In this document: positions 1-9,485 of the stretch, piece by piece
Position numbering within the stretch: the first letter of the stretch is position 1
Layout of the letters: the number at the start of each line of letters is the position of its first letter
Source of the DNA: Bacillota bacterium
GTDB taxonomy: Bacteria > Bacillota > Clostridia > Tissierellales > Sedimentibacteraceae
Assembly (NCBI GenBank): GCA_023453025.1
Contig: JAEXUD010000004.1
Location: 128,004-192,003, forward strand
Length of the DNA stretch: 64,000 nt
Direction of reading: 5' to 3'
The notes under the pieces: generated by a model
Seen by the model: the letters and a program-made list of their open reading frames with translations, nothing else
Databases searched by the model: none
Told to the model about the DNA's origin: nothing
Made by a program: the position numbers and the translations under genes

Positions 1-1
1 C

Positions 2-736
2 TATGAAGCTATCAATAACAGGTATATAAATAAGGACAGCATAGAGCTTAAAGTATTGCAATTTTCTGATATGCATATTTCCAAATATTTTGATGAAAAG
101 GATATAGAAAAAACTGTAGAAAAAATTAACGAGGAAAAGCCAGATATTGTTGTATTTACCGGAGATCTAATAGATGAATACAATGATTACAAAAATAAAG
201 AGGATGTAAGTGAAATTTGGAGTTTATTAAAAGAGATTAACGCACCCCTTGGCAAGTATGCCGTTTATGGCAACCATGATTATGGCGGCGGAGCAGAACA
301 AGCCTACAAAAAAATTATGGAAAACAGTGATTTTATTGTATTAAAAAATGATAAAATAGTTTTAGATGATTACAATATTAATATAATAGGGATGGATGAC
401 TCTATATTTGGAAAATTTGAAAAAGATAAGCTGATAGGGTTTTTGGACGAAAAAAGCTGTAACATTGTATTGAGCCATGAGCCGGATGTTATAGACCATT
501 TGCTTGAATATAACATAGATTTATTTTTATCCGGACATAGCCATGGCGGTCAGGTTAATCTGCCGTTTGTGAAAGTTCTTCCCATATTGGCTAAAAAATA
601 CACAGGCGGAATATACAGCTTTAACAATTACAGGCAGACAACACTTTATGTTAATATCGGGTTGGGCACTTCTCAGATTCCTTTGAGGTTTATGGCTCCG
701 CCGGAGTTATCAGTTTTCATATTAAATAATCAATGA
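2..736 (+). CDS. Metallophosphoesterase, 5' end cut by window edge
   Basis: This is a calcineurin-like metallophosphoesterase of the YkuE/YaeI type, probably acting on a membrane or cell-envelope phosphoester. The reading frame is open from base 2, so the true start lies outside the window; a TTG at 56 falls inside the conserved first motif and is not the start. Visible metal-binding motifs in order are SDMH (Asp-x-His), GDLID, YGNHD, SHEPD and SGHSHGG, which make up the full di-metal site. The C-terminal part (QIPLRFMAPPELSVFIL) is typical of the family. The N-terminal membrane anchor expected in this family cannot be seen. It converges on the nucleotidase gene, with a long palindrome between them. 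The family call is firm; the substrate is unknown. Confidence 0.9.
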   Translation, partial: YEAINNRYINKDSIELKVLQFSDMHISKYFDEKDIEKTVEKINEEKPDIVVFTGDLIDEYNDYKNKEDVSEIWSLLKEINAPLGKYAVYGNHDYGGGAEQAYKKIMENSDFIVLKNDKIVLDDYNINIIGMDDSIFGKFEKDKLIGFLDEKSCNIVLSHEPDVIDHLLEYNIDLFLSGHSHGGQVNLPFVKVLPILAKKYTGGIYSFNNYRQTTLYVNIGLGTSQIPLRFMAPPELSVFILNNQ

Positions 737-756
737 ACATGAAGCAATGCACAATA

Positions 757-842
757 AAAAATGAGATTCCTCACTGCGTTCAGAATGACATTGCCATAGG
801 AAACTGTCAATTCCCAGAACGCAGCCTGAAGAATCTCATTTA
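757..842. repeat. Long imperfect palindrome (REP/MITE-like), possible bidirectional terminator
   Basis: Ten-base outer arms AATGAGATTC and GAATCTCATT enclose a second paired block (CTGCGTTC/GAACGCAG) and a third (GAATGACA/TGTCAATTC), giving one hairpin of about 85 nt. It lies between two convergent genes and is flanked by A and T runs, so it may terminate transcription both ways. The wording GAGATTC...GCGTTCAGAATGACA resembles dispersed extragenic palindromes of Firmicutes, but no second copy was found in this window. Confidence 0.6.
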
Positions 843-847
843 TTTTG

Positions 848-2575
848 TTATTTAGATGGTACCTTTATTACCTGATCCGGGAATATCAAGTTTGGATTGG
901 CTAAATTATTGTATTCAGACAATACTTCCCAGGTGGTATTATATTTTTCAGCTATTTTCCATAAAACATCTCCGGAAACAACTATGTAAGTTATTTCAGC
1001 CGGAGCGGGTTCTGGAGCCGGAGCAGGTACCGGTTCAACAGGTACAGGTGCCGGTTCTTCAGCAGCAGCTTCTTTAACTGTGATTCTTCCGGATACTTCA
1101 CTTCCAACAGTTCCATTTGTATTTAAATAATCGGCAAATATTTCTTCATATGTTCCAAATTCTGCTGCAACATCGTATTTAGCAAGCATTTCATAACCAT
1201 CTCCGCCGATTGCCATGAAGTCATTTATTGCTACAGCATATTCTGATGATTTATCTAATTCATTACCGCCTACTTTTGCATCAAATACCCTCGAGCCAAC
1301 AGGCTGAGCAGGATCAAATGCAAATGTAAGTCCGCTTACCTGAAGAAAAGCCCCTTGTGCTGCAGGATAACCGCTTACTGAGTGTTCAAGCATTCCTAAC
1401 AAGTCTTCTCCTGTAATTCTTTTAACCTGTATAATATTACCAAATGGGAATAATTCAGCAACTCTTCCATAAGTAATATCTCCAGGCTGAATATCAACTC
1501 TGATTCCGCCGCCATTTACAAATGCCACATCAGCACCTGAAGCTGCTTTCACAGCATCTGCAGATAAATTACCAAGATTGGTTTCCTTGGTTCTTACATT
1601 TTCTCTGACACCGTCCAGATATACATCAGTCTTAGCAACAACTTTATCAAATGTCGATTGATTTCCGGCTTTTATTTCATCTATTACCTTTAATAAATCC
1701 GGATCGGGAACTGTATTTGCAGCGGCTTCTGCTGTCAGAAGCTGTGCTGTTTTACTGACGACTTCTCCATCCAGAACTTCTATATTTACATAGCCTAAAT
1801 TTTGGTCATAATTGCCTGTTTGAGCTATCAAGGTATTATTTACAACTAGTCCATTTTCCAGCAGTGTGTGGCTGTGACCGTCAATTATTATGTCAATACC
1901 TTCTACTGCTTCGGCTATAGCTTTAGAAGTCACAACGGAGCTTTCATCCAATCCAATGTGTGCAAGGGCAATTATCACATCAGTTTTATCCTTTAATTCT
2001 TCAACCATTTTTTTAGATATTTCAATTGAATCTGCAAAAGTAATTCCTTCTACATTTGCAGGGCTGGTTTTGTATGCTGTTTCGGGCGTTGTCAATCCAA
2101 ATATTCCGATTTTAACTCCATCTATTTCTTTAATTACATATGGTGTAAACAAATATTCGCCTTTTTCATTTAATACATTAGCACTTAAGAATTCTACTTC
2201 GGACATATCTCTTAATTCCAATAATCTTCCCTGACCGTAGTTGAAATCATGGTTTCCTACTGCCATACAGTCATATCCTGCAGCATTTATAACTTTAACC
2301 GCATTTTCACCTTTGCTGATATTGACTATCGGCATTCCGTGCAGTGTGTCACCGGCATCAAGAACCAGTGTATTTGGGTTTGCTGTCTTAGCTTCCTTAA
2401 TTAAAGCTGCTATTTTTGCAAAGCCTAATTCAGCTGCTGTGCCTTCTAATCTTGCATGAGTATCATTAGTGTGGATAATAGTGATTTTTGTTGTTTCAGC
2501 ATCTTGAGCGAATACAAAGCTGAAGCTGCTTAGAATTAATAATACAACTAATACTAAACTTGTAACTTTTTTCAT
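848..2575 (-). CDS. Secreted bifunctional 2',3'-cyclic-nucleotide phosphodiesterase / 5'-nucleotidase with C-terminal LysM
   Basis: This exported enzyme dephosphorylates extracellular nucleotides for nucleoside and phosphate salvage. The start chosen (575 aa) follows an AGGAGG site; an in-frame ATG 12 codons upstream lacks one. Residues 1-23 form a signal peptide. The N-terminal metallophosphatase domain shows HTNDTHARLEG (about residue 35), DAGDTLHG, GNHDFNYG and DGHSHT. The 5'-nucleotidase C-terminal domain has NLSADAVKAA and VNGGGIR near residue 345. A Pro/Glu/Ala-rich linker leads to one LysM module (last 45 residues, GDVLWKIAEKYNTTWE), which should hold the enzyme on peptidoglycan. UshA/YfkN-type enzymes match the catalytic part; LysM is an alternative to LPXTG or SLH anchoring. 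Confidence 0.93.
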   Translation of the reverse strand: MKKVTSLVLVVLLILSSFSFVFAQDAETTKITIIHTNDTHARLEGTAAELGFAKIAALIKEAKTANPNTLVLDAGDTLHGMPIVNISKGENAVKVINAAGYDCMAVGNHDFNYGQGRLLELRDMSEVEFLSANVLNEKGEYLFTPYVIKEIDGVKIGIFGLTTPETAYKTSPANVEGITFADSIEISKKMVEELKDKTDVIIALAHIGLDESSVVTSKAIAEAVEGIDIIIDGHSHTLLENGLVVNNTLIAQTGNYDQNLGYVNIEVLDGEVVSKTAQLLTAEAAANTVPDPDLLKVIDEIKAGNQSTFDKVVAKTDVYLDGVRENVRTKETNLGNLSADAVKAASGADVAFVNGGGIRVDIQPGDITYGRVAELFPFGNIIQVKRITGEDLLGMLEHSVSGYPAAQGAFLQVSGLTFAFDPAQPVGSRVFDAKVGGNELDKSSEYAVAINDFMAIGGDGYEMLAKYDVAAEFGTYEEIFADYLNTNGTVGSEVSGRITVKEAAAEEPAPVPVEPVPAPAPEPAPAEITYIVVSGDVLWKIAEKYNTTWEVLSEYNNLANPNLIFPDQVIKVPSK

Positions 2576-2703
2576 TATTTTTTTCCTCCTAATTTTATTA
2601 TGTTTTACCATAATTTAATTATACAAGCAGCAAGTGGTTATTTCAAGATAACATTTTCCATATTTAATAATATAATCAATAAATATAAAAAATATAAAAT
2701 ATA

Positions 2704-2732
2704 TTGACAAAGATATCAAACTTTAATATTAT
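2704..2732 (+). promoter_or_regulatory. SigA-type promoter of proS leader
   Basis: TTGACA at 2704-2709 and TATTAT at 2727-2732 are separated by 17 bases, about 25 bases ahead of the T-box leader. Confidence 0.75.
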
Positions 2733-2749
2733 GAATACAATAAATTAAT

Positions 2750-2972
2750 ATTTACAGTGAAGAGGATTAGTAAATATATATGGCCTATAGAGAGGAAATC
2801 ACTGGTGGAAGATTTCTGACCCGCTGTATTTTGAACCCGCCTTGGAGTATTTGGGAGTAACAACCCAAAGGGAAAACCCCCTTATATAAATTGAGATGCT
2901 GTTTTTATTGACAGTAATTAGAGTGGTACCGCGGATAACCGCCTCTTGTCATAGAGGCGGTTTATTTTATTT
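2750..2972 (+). promoter_or_regulatory. T-box leader of proS, proline specifier CCC
   Basis: The leader carries the conserved T-box core (GAGTGGTACCGCGG, around 2921-2934) that pairs with the uncharged tRNA acceptor end. It is followed by a terminator with arms AACCGCCTCT and AGAGGCGGTT (2937-2963) and a U-rich tail. In Stem I the sequence GAACCCGC places CCC (2836-2838, Pro) at the specifier position, followed by the usual purine. This matches the downstream prolyl-tRNA synthetase. The stem I boundary is approximate. Confidence 0.93.
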
Positions 2973-2990
2973 AAATCGAGAGGAGAAGCT

Positions 2991-4436
2991 ATGGCTAAAA
3001 AGGAAAAAGGTTTTGTAAAAGAAATTACAACGATGGAAGAAGATTTCAGCAGATGGTATACAGATGTTATATTAAAAAATGAGCTTGTAGATTACTCACC
3101 TGTTAAAGGATTCATGGTAATAAGACCATACGGATATGCTTTATGGGAAAAAATTCAGGAATTTGCTGATGAAAAATTCAAGGCAACGGGACATAAAAAT
3201 ATGTATTTTCCGCTGTTGATTCCGGAAAGCTTATTGACAAAGGAAAAGGAACACGTTGAGGGCTTTGCTCCTGAAGTAGCATGGGTTACGCACGGAGGTA
3301 ATCAGGAGCTTGGCGAAAGATTGGTTGTAAGGCCAACCTCAGAAACAATTATTTGCCACATGTATGCGAAGTGGTTAAATTCATACAGAGACCTTCCTTA
3401 TTTATATAATCAATGGTGCAGTGTTGTCAGATGGGAAAAAACTACAAGACCATTTTTGAGAACCTCTGAATTTTTATGGCAGGAAGGGCACACACTTCAT
3501 GAAACAGAAGAAGAAGCGCAGGCAGAAACATTACAGATGCTTGATATATACAGACAGGTTGCAGAAGATTTAATGGCTATGCCTGTTGTAGTCGGCCAGA
3601 AAAGTGAAAAAGAGAAATTTGCCGGAGCCTATGCAACATACACGATGGAAGCATTGATGCATGACGGTCAGGCTTTGCAGGCAGGAACATCACATAACCT
3701 TGGCCAGCATTTTACAAAAGCATTTGAAATAAAATTCCAAGGAAGAAACGGACAGGAGCAGTATCCATTCCATACTTCGTGGGGAATTTCCACAAGATTG
3801 ATAGGCGGACTTATAATGGTGCATTCCGATAACAGAGGACTTGTTCTTCCGCCAAAGATGGCTACTACACAGGTTGTTATTATTCCAATTGCTCAAAACA
3901 AACCGGGTGTATCGGAAAAAGCAAATGAATTGTTTGATATAATGAAGGCGAGAGGAATCAGGGTTGAGCTGGATGACAGCACTGAAAATTCACCGGGATG
4001 GAAGTTCAATCAATATGAAATGAAGGGCTATCCGATACGTATAGAAATAGGACCAAGAGATATCGAAAATAACCAGGCAGTTGCAGTCAGAAGAGATAAG
4101 CTGGAAAAAGAAACAGTATCTCTTGACAATATAGAAAATACTATTGCAGAAATGCTTGATACAATGCAAAAAGATATGTTTGAAAAAGCAAAATCTCACA
4201 GAGAAGCTAACACATATGTGGTTGATGATTATGAGCAATATAAAAAAGATTTACCTAACCGACCTGGATTTGCAAAAATGATGTGGTGCGGAGAAAGAGA
4301 CTGCGAAGATAAATTAAAAGAAGAAACAGGTGCTACAATAAGATGTATTCCATTTGAACAGGAAGATCTGGGACACAAATGTCACATTTGCGGCAAGGAA
4401 GCAAAACACATGATATATGCAGCGAGAGCATACTAA
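2991..4436 (+). CDS. proS: Prolyl-tRNA synthetase, archaeal/eukaryal-type (ProS type 3)
   Basis: This enzyme charges tRNA-Pro with proline in the cytoplasm. It is a class II synthetase of 481 aa, the length of the short ProRS form without the bacterial editing insert. Class II signatures include RPTSETI (about residue 116) and the motif 2 region FLRTSEFLWQEGHT (about residue 157). The C-terminal zinc-binding extension is visible as WCGERDCEDK and HKCHICG, and the protein ends in AARAY, with the C-terminal Tyr typical of this subtype. The start follows GAGAGGAGAAGCT. The gene is monocistronic and controlled by the T-box leader just upstream. Confidence 0.97.
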   Translation: MAKKEKGFVKEITTMEEDFSRWYTDVILKNELVDYSPVKGFMVIRPYGYALWEKIQEFADEKFKATGHKNMYFPLLIPESLLTKEKEHVEGFAPEVAWVTHGGNQELGERLVVRPTSETIICHMYAKWLNSYRDLPYLYNQWCSVVRWEKTTRPFLRTSEFLWQEGHTLHETEEEAQAETLQMLDIYRQVAEDLMAMPVVVGQKSEKEKFAGAYATYTMEALMHDGQALQAGTSHNLGQHFTKAFEIKFQGRNGQEQYPFHTSWGISTRLIGGLIMVHSDNRGLVLPPKMATTQVVIIPIAQNKPGVSEKANELFDIMKARGIRVELDDSTENSPGWKFNQYEMKGYPIRIEIGPRDIENNQAVAVRRDKLEKETVSLDNIENTIAEMLDTMQKDMFEKAKSHREANTYVVDDYEQYKKDLPNRPGFAKMMWCGERDCEDKLKEETGATIRCIPFEQEDLGHKCHICGKEAKHMIYAARAY

Positions 4437-4460
4437 AATAATAAAAAATTTATAATGGAC

Positions 4461-4489
4461 GGAGGGTGTTTTATGCCCTCCTATTTTAT
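4461..4489 (+). terminator. Rho-independent terminator after proS
   Basis: GGAGGG and CCCTCC form a stem followed by a T-rich run. Confidence 0.8.
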
Positions 4490-4535
4490 TATAATCAGTT
4501 TATTGTAATATTTTTGTAAAAAGGTTATATCCTGA

Positions 4536-4564
4536 TTGACAGTACAAATCTACAATGCTATAAT
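4536..4564 (+). promoter_or_regulatory. Consensus SigA promoter of the RND efflux operon
   Basis: TTGACA (4536-4541) and TATAAT (4559-4564) are both perfect consensus with a 17-base spacer. Such a strong promoter suggests that the operon is held off by a repressor. Confidence 0.88.
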
Positions 4565-4576
4565 CTATATAAAACT

Positions 4577-4588
4577 GACCGGTCGGTC
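4577..4588 (+). promoter_or_regulatory. Predicted TetR-family operator
   Basis: GACCG-GT-CGGTC is a perfect inverted repeat placed about 12 bases after the -10 box, where a bound repressor would block transcription. Sites built from ACCG/CGGT arms are common for TetR-family regulators, and a TetR gene is third in this operon. Confidence 0.72.
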
Positions 4589-4609
4589 GAAATTTTGGGA
4601 GGATGTATA

Positions 4610-5713
4610 TTGAAAAGATTTTTGACATTATTATTGATTATGGCATTTGTATTATCAGGATGCAACACAAAAGATGCTGTTGTGACAGAAGAAGAATCTT
4701 ACATAGCTGTTGAAGTCGAAACCTTAAAGCCAACGGAGCTTTACATAGAAAACATAATGACAGCAAAAGTATATGCCGACAAGGACGTCTATGTTGTTCC
4801 TTTATTGGCTGGAAAAGTAGATAAGATAAATGTAGAAGTAGGAGACAGGGTTCAAAAGGATGATGTATTGTTTGTTATGGATAAGGACGATATAAACAAA
4901 CAGGTTAAACAGGCTTATGCTGCTTATGATGCAGCAAAGGCCGGCTATGATGTAAGCGCGGCGCAAATCCAGACAGCAAAGGATTCATTTGAGAGAATTA
5001 AAAAATTGTATGAAGAAGGAGCTGTACCTGAAACTCAGTTTGAACAGGCAGAGCTTGCCGCTTCTGACGAGTCATTACAAGCGGCAAAAATGGGAGTTGA
5101 ACAAGCCAGAGTTGCATATGAAAATGCGGCATCAATGCTGGATAATGCAGAAGTTAAGGCTCCTATATCAGGCGTAGTATCAGGTGTAAATATTGTTGAG
5201 GGAGAATATGCTGCGTCCTCTAATCCTCCGATTACAATTGTTGATTCAGAAAGTGTGACAATTGAATTTGGAGTTCCCGCTAACATGGTAAATAAAATTT
5301 ATAAAGGCGATAAGGTTAAGGTAGAAATAAGTGCTGCAAATTACAATGAGGAAGCTGTCATTAATACTGTAAGCTCATCTGCCGACCCGATGACAAACCT
5401 ATATAATGTGGATATTGTATTAAATAATGACGGAACAATAAAACCTGGTATGTTTGCCAAGGTTTATCTGGACACTGACAAAATAGACAGTGCACTTGCA
5501 GTTAAAACCGAAGCGGTTAAGGAAAGAGAATACAAAAAGTATGTATTTGTTGCTGACGGAGAGGCCGCAGTCGAAAAAGAGGTTACAACAGGACTGGATA
5601 CCGGAAGATATATAGAAATCACATCAGGATTAACTGAAGGTGATAAGGTCATTATCAAGGGACAGGATTATGTAAATGATGGAAGCAAAATAAAGGTTGT
5701 AAGGGGTGAATAA
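4610..5713 (+). CDS. RND efflux membrane-fusion (adaptor) lipoprotein
   Basis: This HlyD/AcrA-like adaptor joins the RND pump to its exit route. A TTG start at 4610 is preferred because GGGAGG sits 7 bases upstream; the in-frame TTG at 4595 overlaps that site. The 367-aa product has a lipoprotein signal (VLSGC, Cys18), a lipoyl-like half-motif (VPLLAGKVDKINVEVGDRVQKDD, abridged), an alpha-helical hairpin around residues 95-165, then APISGVVSGVNIVEGEYA and beta-barrel and proximal domains. It abuts the pump gene with a 2-base gap, so the two are co-translated. In a monoderm host the adaptor would sit on the outer face of the cytoplasmic membrane. Confidence 0.93.
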   Translation: MKRFLTLLLIMAFVLSGCNTKDAVVTEEESYIAVEVETLKPTELYIENIMTAKVYADKDVYVVPLLAGKVDKINVEVGDRVQKDDVLFVMDKDDINKQVKQAYAAYDAAKAGYDVSAAQIQTAKDSFERIKKLYEEGAVPETQFEQAELAASDESLQAAKMGVEQARVAYENAASMLDNAEVKAPISGVVSGVNIVEGEYAASSNPPITIVDSESVTIEFGVPANMVNKIYKGDKVKVEISAANYNEEAVINTVSSSADPMTNLYNVDIVLNNDGTIKPGMFAKVYLDTDKIDSALAVKTEAVKEREYKKYVFVADGEAAVEKEVTTGLDTGRYIEITSGLTEGDKVIIKGQDYVNDGSKIKVVRGE

Positions 5714-5715
5714 GC

Positions 5716-8700
5716 ATGTTTGCAAAATTTTCAGTAAAAAAGCCCGTTACAATCACCATGATGATATTAATTGTGATTGTGCTGGGAGTTGTTTCATTAA
5801 GCAAGCTGCAGATAGACTTACTTCCTCAAATGGAGCTGCCATATGTTATGGTTCAGACCAGTTACCAGGGTGCAGGACCGGAAGAAATAGAAAATTTAGT
5901 AACTAAACCCCTGGAGCAATCAGTTGCCACAGTGGAAAATATTGAAGGGGTAATGTCATATTCAAATGAAGGCAGCTCAATTGTTCTGATGCAGTTTGCT
6001 TTCGGAACGGATATGGATGAGGTAATGCTTCAATTAAGGGAAAGTATTGATTTGATTGAAGGATTTTTGCCGGAAGGAACAACCTCACCTATAGTAGCAA
6101 AGCTGGACCCAAATGCTATGCCTATAATACAATTGGCAATATCCAGCAAGGGCGATATCATCACTACGCAGAAGATTGCAGAGGATATAGTTGCTCCTCG
6201 CATCGAGCGTATAGAAGGAACAGCTTCAGCAGGAGTTTCAGGCGGACTTGAAAGAGAAGTTGAAGTAATGCTGAAGGAAGAAGCATTGGTTGGCTACAAT
6301 CTCAGCTCCACATACATAGCTCAGATGCTACAATCTGCTAATATCAATTTGCCGGGCGGCACCGTAAAAAAAGGTAACAATGAGCTTACGGTAAGAACAG
6401 TCGGAGAATTTAAATCAATAGAAGAAATTAAAAATATAAGCATACCGCTTCCGCGTGGAGGTACTGTACGATTAATTGACGTAGCAGACGTAAAGCTGAC
6501 TGATAAGGAACAATCCACTATTGCAAAGTTAGACGGCAAGGAAGTTGTTCAAGTATCAATAATGAAACAGTCAGACGGCAATACGGTTAATGTTGCTAAG
6601 GCTGTAGAAGAGGAAATAGAAAAAATCAGGCAGGAATATCCTGATATAAATATAGTTACCATATTTAACCAGGCAGACTTTATTAATTTTGCAATTCAAA
6701 ATTTAGCAAGGACTGCAACAATGGGTGGTGTTCTGGCAGTAATCATTCTTTTGATATTCTTGAGAAGCTTTAAAACAACATTGGTTATTGCACTTTCAAT
6801 TCCTATATCTATAATAACTTCATTTGTTATATTGTATTTTGCCAAAATTACCTTGAACATGATGACCATAGGCGGATTGGCACTGGGGATAGGAATGCTG
6901 GTTGATAACTCCATAGTTGTTCTTGAAAATATATATCGAAACAGAAGTCTCGGGATGGACAGAATTAAAGCATCTGTTGATGGTGCCAATGAAGTGACCA
7001 TGGCTGTTACTGCTTCTACATTGACAACAGTTGCTGTTTTTATTCCGATAGTGTTTACCGGCGGATTGGCTGCCACTATATTTAAAGATTTTGCTCTTTC
7101 CATAGTTATAGCTCTTTTCAGTTCACTGATTATAGCTATAACCCTTGTTCCGATGCTGGCATCAAAACTTGTTTCGGTTAAAAATCTGGAATCAGAGGAA
7201 GCACAGGAAAAAAAGCATGGAGCATTAGTTACAGCTTATAAAAAAATATTGAGCTGGAGCTTAAGACATCGGTTTATTACCATTGCAATAAGTCTGGTTA
7301 TGTTTGTCGTAAGTGTTATCATGCTTACTACCGTAGGAGCAGAGTTTTTCCCTGCTACAGACGAGGGAATCATTAATGTAACGGTCAACTTGCCTCCGGG
7401 GTCAGAAACCTTAGAAGTTGACGATACATTAAATGATATGCAATCCTTAATACAGGAAATACCTGAAGTAGAATCGGTATTTACTTCCGCAGGAAGCAGC
7501 GGAATGATGAGCATAGCAGGCGGTTCCAGCTCTGGCTCCATGACTGTGATTTTAAGTGATTTAGATGAAAGGGACAGAAGTGTAAAAGAAGTCAGTGATG
7601 AAATAAGGACAATTACAAAAGATGTACCCGGTGCAGAAATAAGTGTTTCAGAATCATCAATGATGATGATGGGATCCGGTTCAGGAGCAATCAGTATCAG
7701 TGTAAAGGGTGATGATATAGAAACTCTTAAAAATATCGGAGATGATTTTAAAAATATAATAGATAAGGTAGAAGGAACCAGAGAAGTTACGACAAGCTAT
7801 GATGACGGAATACCTCAGGTTCAGATTGTTGCCGACAGAGGAATTGCATCTCAATATGGACTGACAACCGCTCAAATAGGCTCAGCGGTCAACAGTACAT
7901 TATCAGGTTCAAATGTTACAAAGTTCAAGGTTGACGGCAATGAGCTGGATGTTGTGCTGAAGGGTGACAACATGTACGGGCAAAGCATGTCCTTATTGGA
8001 AATGCTTCCGATACCTACACCAGCAGGAAGCACTGTTCCTCTTTCAGAAATTGCAGATATAAATATAGAAGAAGGCCCTATCAGCATTATGAGAGAAAAT
8101 CAAACAAGGGTTCTTACAGTAAGCGGCAGTGTGGTTGGCAGAGATGTTCAATCTGTTTCAACTGAAATAGAGAAACTTCTTAACCAATATGAAATGCCAA
8201 ACGGCTACAGTTACACATTCGGAGGAGAAACAGAACAGATTGAAGAGACATTTACTGATCTGGCAATGGTTATGCTGGTTGCAATAGTACTTGTTTACAT
8301 GATAATAGCTGCACAGTTTGAATCCCTGATTCAGCCTTTATCAATAATGTTCTCCGTACCTCTTGCATTGTCAGGCGGATTTATCGGACTGTTCATAGTA
8401 GGCCTTCCCCTCAATGTTATAGGAATAATCGGTCTGATAATCTTGGTTGGTATAGTTGTAAATAATGCAATAGTCCTGGTTGACTATATAAACAACAGAC
8501 GAACCAGAGGAGAAGACAGAAATGAAGCAATCATGAAAGCAGGGCCTATAAGAATAAGACCGATAATGATGACTGCGCTTACAACAATATTGGGATTGGT
8601 TCCTATGGCATTTGGGATAGGAGAAGGAGCGGAGCTCACTCAGTCAATGGGTATTGTAGTAATAGGAGGATTATCACTTTCAACAGTACTGACTTTGGTT

Positions 8701-8796
8701 GTAGTACCTGTTATGTACACGATATTTGATGATATTTCTGAATTCTTTAAAAGAAAGTTCAAGAAAAATAAAAATGAAGTAATAGAGCAAATTTAA
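5716..8796 (+). CDS. RND-family efflux pump (HAE1/AcrB-like)
   Basis: This 1026-aa proton-driven exporter is full length for the RND superfamily, with two repeats of six membrane segments and two large extracytoplasmic loops. The N-terminal FSVKKPVTITMMI, the TM4 motif GMLVDNSIVVLENIYRNR and the matching repeat-2 motif GIVVNNAIVLVDYINNRR are diagnostic. In TM4 one Asp of the classical proton-relay DD pair is Asn (VDN), as in many Gram-positive members. A methionine- and glycine-rich patch (SSMMMMGSGSG) lies in the second loop. Substrates cannot be read from sequence; drugs, bile acids or lipids are typical. The operon partners are the adaptor upstream and TetR and TolC-like genes downstream. 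Confidence 0.95.
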   Translation: MFAKFSVKKPVTITMMILIVIVLGVVSLSKLQIDLLPQMELPYVMVQTSYQGAGPEEIENLVTKPLEQSVATVENIEGVMSYSNEGSSIVLMQFAFGTDMDEVMLQLRESIDLIEGFLPEGTTSPIVAKLDPNAMPIIQLAISSKGDIITTQKIAEDIVAPRIERIEGTASAGVSGGLEREVEVMLKEEALVGYNLSSTYIAQMLQSANINLPGGTVKKGNNELTVRTVGEFKSIEEIKNISIPLPRGGTVRLIDVADVKLTDKEQSTIAKLDGKEVVQVSIMKQSDGNTVNVAKAVEEEIEKIRQEYPDINIVTIFNQADFINFAIQNLARTATMGGVLAVIILLIFLRSFKTTLVIALSIPISIITSFVILYFAKITLNMMTIGGLALGIGMLVDNSIVVLENIYRNRSLGMDRIKASVDGANEVTMAVTASTLTTVAVFIPIVFTGGLAATIFKDFALSIVIALFSSLIIAITLVPMLASKLVSVKNLESEEAQEKKHGALVTAYKKILSWSLRHRFITIAISLVMFVVSVIMLTTVGAEFFPATDEGIINVTVNLPPGSETLEVDDTLNDMQSLIQEIPEVESVFTSAGSSGMMSIAGGSSSGSMTVILSDLDERDRSVKEVSDEIRTITKDVPGAEISVSESSMMMMGSGSGAISISVKGDDIETLKNIGDDFKNIIDKVEGTREVTTSYDDGIPQVQIVADRGIASQYGLTTAQIGSAVNSTLSGSNVTKFKVDGNELDVVLKGDNMYGQSMSLLEMLPIPTPAGSTVPLSEIADINIEEGPISIMRENQTRVLTVSGSVVGRDVQSVSTEIEKLLNQYEMPNGYSYTFGGETEQIEETFTDLAMVMLVAIVLVYMIIAAQFESLIQPLSIMFSVPLALSGGFIGLFIVGLPLNVIGIIGLIILVGIVVNNAIVLVDYINNRRTRGEDRNEAIMKAGPIRIRPIMMTALTTILGLVPMAFGIGEGAELTQSMGIVVIGGLSLSTVLTLVVVPVMYTIFDDISEFFKRKFKKNKNEVIEQI

Positions 8797-8801
8797 TGCA
8801 G

Positions 8802-8822
8802 GGGAGGGCTTTGTGCCCTCCC
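8802..8822 (+). terminator. Hairpin between RND pump and tetR
   Basis: GGGAGGGC and GCCCTCCC form a perfect 8-bp stem. No T-run follows, so it may reduce read-through or stabilise the upstream mRNA rather than fully terminate. Confidence 0.5.
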
Positions 8823-8838
8823 GCATAAGGAGGAAAAT

Positions 8839-9420
8839 GTGGCGGAAAATCAAAAAAGAACTGATATATTAACATCTGCCAGAGCTCTATTTAGAGAAAA
8901 GGGATTCCATAACACAAAAATGGAGGATATAGCCCTGAGAGCAGGTGTTGGAAAAGGTACGCTTTATGGATATTTCAAAAACAAGCAGGAGATATTTGAT
9001 GAAACATGTGTCGAATTTGTGGAATCAATTCTTGCGGGTACTGTAGAAATAAGCAATATGGATATTTCCTTCAAGGATAAGATTTTGATGATATTTAAGA
9101 AAAAAAGAAATTCAGCTCATGAGGAATTCGGGAAAAACCCGATTGATTACATTATGGTATATAAAAATATTATTTCTGAAAAAGTTTTAATAACAATGTT
9201 TGATTACATATCAGATATTAACAGGATTATTGTTGACATAATAGAACAGGGGAAAAAGGAAGGCGCAGTAAGAAAAGATATACCTTCTGATTTAATAGCC
9301 TGTCTCATAGTGGGCACAGTTGGAGAATATTTCAATCTCAAGATGTACAAAAAAGATTATGATTTCAGCAATGAAGATATAATATTTGACTTGTTATTTA
9401 ATGGTTTTGGTGTAATATAG
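8839..9420 (+). CDS. TetR/AcrR-family transcriptional repressor
   Basis: This 193-aa regulator has an N-terminal TetR helix-turn-helix (ILTSARALFREKGFHNTKM, then EDIALRAGVGKGTLYGYF) and a C-terminal ligand-binding domain. The GTG start follows AAGGAGG. It sits inside the efflux operon and most likely binds the GACCG/CGGTC inverted repeat at 4577-4588, de-repressing the pump when a substrate binds. The assignment of operator to regulator is inferred from position and sequence type. Confidence 0.92.
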   Translation: MAENQKRTDILTSARALFREKGFHNTKMEDIALRAGVGKGTLYGYFKNKQEIFDETCVEFVESILAGTVEISNMDISFKDKILMIFKKKRNSAHEEFGKNPIDYIMVYKNIISEKVLITMFDYISDINRIIVDIIEQGKKEGAVRKDIPSDLIACLIVGTVGEYFNLKMYKKDYDFSNEDIIFDLLFNGFGVI

Positions 9421-9485
9421 ATATATAAGAGTTTTTTATTATATTGGGAATATAAATCAGCTACATAATAATTACGGAGGATACT

